From Solitalea longa (lineage in GTDB: Bacteria > Bacteroidota > Bacteroidia > Sphingobacteriales > Sphingobacteriaceae): a stretch of 64,000 nt of DNA. The DNA is taken from positions 186,001 through 250,000 of the forward strand of contig NZ_PQVF01000005.1 in NCBI RefSeq assembly GCF_002920915.1, read 5' to 3'. This document shows positions 62,415 through 64,000 of this stretch, one piece after another. Each line of letters begins with the position of its first letter. Position 1 is the stretch's first letter. The notes under the pieces are model-generated. The model had not been told where the DNA came from. It saw only the letters and a list, made by a program, of their open reading frames with translations, and made no database searches. Position numbers and translations under genes: made by a program.

Positions 62415-64000
62415 ATGAAACCCTACTTATTAATTCTACCCCTGGCACTCTTATTTTCGGGTGCAAAAAAAACGGTTTTGCCTAAAGAACCTGTGAAAAG
62501 TACAATTCCATTTTGTTATGGTTCTGCAAATACTAATCTCACTTTAATTGATTCAGTTCCCCCTATTCTTTATTTAGGTTTAGGGGACTACCATTTTCCC
62601 GTAAGTTCAAAAAATGAGATTGCTTCAAAGTATATTGATCAAGGCTTCAAATTATATTACGCCTTTAATCATCCGGAGGCTTACCGCTCATTTAGGGAGG
62701 CCGCGCGTCTTGACTCTTCGCTTGCTTTGGCATATTGGGGACAGGCGCTTTGTCTTGGCCCAAACATAAATATGCCTATGGATGATTCAAAAACGCTGAC
62801 AACTTTTCAATTAATCCAACGAGCCATCCGGTTAAGTGAAAAATCATCGCCTAAAGAAAAAGCGTTTATTAAAGCATTATCAAAAAGATACACCGAGAAG
62901 CCCGGAAAAAGGGTAGAACTGGATAATGCGTATGCCTCGGCAATGAGAGTCCTTATAAAAGAATACCCCAACGATGCAGATGCATTAGCATTATGTGCAG
63001 AAGCATTAATGGATCTGCACCCTTGGAACTTTTGGAAAAGCAATGGCGAACCTCAGCCTTGGACCCAGGAAATAGTTTCAACGCTTGAGAAGGCGATAGC
63101 TATAAACCCTGCTCATATTGGTGCTAATCATTTCTATGTCCATGCACTGGAAGCTTCTCCGATGCCGGCCAAGGCTTTGGGTTCGGCGTCAAAGCTAAGA
63201 AGCCTTGCTCCTGAAGCTGGCCATTTGGTTCATATGCCTTCCCATATTTACATTCATATCGGCGAATATGCCGACGGATCTCTTGTAAATAAACAGGCAA
63301 TAGACATAGACGCTAAAAGCCTAAAAAATGGAATGCAAAGTGTGGCTTACCCCGAGCATAATATTCATTTTTTATATACCACGCTTACGCTTGAAGGCAA
63401 TAGTAAAGAGGCCTTGCTGTATGCAGAAAAGGTAAAAGAAAGCATTCCGTTTGAGGCATTGAATGACCCTTTATACGGTGGATCGTCACAAAACCTTTAT
63501 GCATCTCCTTTGTATGCGATGGTAAGGTTCGGCAAGTGGAATGAAATACTTAAACAAAAGGAACCTGCCAGGAAACAACTCCTTTTAAGAGGTATTTATC
63601 ATTACGCGGTTGGAATGGCGTATGTAAGAACAAACCAACTCGACAGTGTACTAAAACATCACGCGGCATTACTTGGTATTATTTCAAGAAAAGAGGCAGA
63701 TACAACTGTAGTATGGCAAACTAATACCATTAAAAGACTATTGGAAATCGCCGCAAACGTATTGGAGGGCGAGTTTTACGCCGCTAAGAAAGATTATCCA
63801 AAAGCACTCATCCCTCTTCAAAAGGCGGTGAAACAGGAAGAAACTCTTTTTTATGGCGAACCTTCAGATTGGCCAAATCCCGTTAAAAATAATTATGGGG
63901 CGGTATTAGTGGAGGCTGGCAGAGCTAAAGAAGCCGAGTCGATCTATAATGCAGCCTTAAAACAATATCCTGAAAACGGATGGTCGTTGATAGGTTTATA
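62415..64000 (+). CDS. TPR-repeat protein, truncated by the window end
   Basis: Open from the ATG at 62415 to the last base, 528 complete codons with no stop, so the gene continues to the right. It begins MKPYLLILPLALLFSGA, a hydrophobic stretch that may be a signal peptide. The body has tetratricopeptide-like helix pairs: IDQGFKLYYAFNHPEAYRSF, REAARLDSSLALAYWGQAL, EKAIAINPAHIGANHFYVHA, and PEAGHLVHMPSHIYIHIGEY, the last a signature of a family of long Bacteroidetes and proteobacterial TPR proteins. KDYPKALIPLQKAVKQEETL comes near the end of the visible part. Function unknown; probably periplasmic. Confidence 0.8.
   Translation, partial: MKPYLLILPLALLFSGAKKTVLPKEPVKSTIPFCYGSANTNLTLIDSVPPILYLGLGDYHFPVSSKNEIASKYIDQGFKLYYAFNHPEAYRSFREAARLDSSLALAYWGQALCLGPNINMPMDDSKTLTTFQLIQRAIRLSEKSSPKEKAFIKALSKRYTEKPGKRVELDNAYASAMRVLIKEYPNDADALALCAEALMDLHPWNFWKSNGEPQPWTQEIVSTLEKAIAINPAHIGANHFYVHALEASPMPAKALGSASKLRSLAPEAGHLVHMPSHIYIHIGEYADGSLVNKQAIDIDAKSLKNGMQSVAYPEHNIHFLYTTLTLEGNSKEALLYAEKVKESIPFEALNDPLYGGSSQNLYASPLYAMVRFGKWNEILKQKEPARKQLLLRGIYHYAVGMAYVRTNQLDSVLKHHAALLGIISRKEADTTVVWQTNTIKRLLEIAANVLEGEFYAAKKDYPKALIPLQKAVKQEETLFYGEPSDWPNPVKNNYGAVLVEAGRAKEAESIYNAALKQYPENGWSLIGL

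Overview
The window is a stretch of a Bacteroidetes chromosome, most likely from the Sphingobacteriales (Pedobacter/Solitalea-like; genus not determined). The support is AT-rich DNA, SusC/SusD outer-membrane pairs, lipoproteins with Bacteroidetes-type lipoboxes, start sites mostly without Shine-Dalgarno sequences, several -7 boxes of the Bacteroidetes form TAnnTTTG, and a canonical 14-gene nuo operon. I recognise no rRNA, tRNA, CRISPR, phage or insertion sequence.

Layout. 1-5.3 kb (+): the 3' part of leuB and its terminator, three small exported proteins (YciI-like, a lipoprotein, a DUF6263-like protein), then groES-groEL. 5.4-21.0 kb (-): three SusC/SusD pairs in a row, the first followed by a small surface lipoprotein. 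A short susD C-terminal remnant lies between pairs 1 and 2. 21.4-24.2 kb (+): a PadR regulator, a PspC-domain membrane protein and a small exported protein. 24.3-31.3 kb (-): a fourth, different SusC/SusD pair followed by an M14 zinc carboxypeptidase. 31.8-50.0 kb (-): nuoABCDEFGHIJKLMN, then dedA-like, ppa, CorC/HlyC-like, rsmE, DUF4159 and a biotin-carrier gene, with no clear terminator until 31.75 kb. 50.1-56.0 kb (-): exbB-exbD-exbD-tonB, a small membrane protein, a PstS-like lipoprotein and a TPR protein. 56.3-59.4 kb (-): pckA, a SUI1/YciH factor and a lipid kinase. 59.5-64.0 kb (+): metK behind a SAM-II-type riboswitch, a NUDIX hydrolase, a PlsC acyltransferase, and a TPR protein that runs off the end.

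How it fits together. The Exb/Tol-type motor and TonB could energise the SusC porins encoded about 30-45 kb away, while complex I and PEP carboxykinase serve respiration and central metabolism. The SusCD loci have no nearby glycosidase, sigma or anti-sigma gene. Only the fourth has a degradative enzyme, a peptidase, which points to peptide rather than glycan use.

Most useful second looks: the TonB operon with a PstS-like lipoprotein and TPR partner; the SAM-II element at metK; two probably leaderless mRNAs (padR and the NUDIX gene); inverted repeats and a possible pseudoknot in the spacers of the nuo peripheral-arm genes; a NuoG lacking most of its molybdopterin-like domain; and a sigma-54-like motif at groESL.
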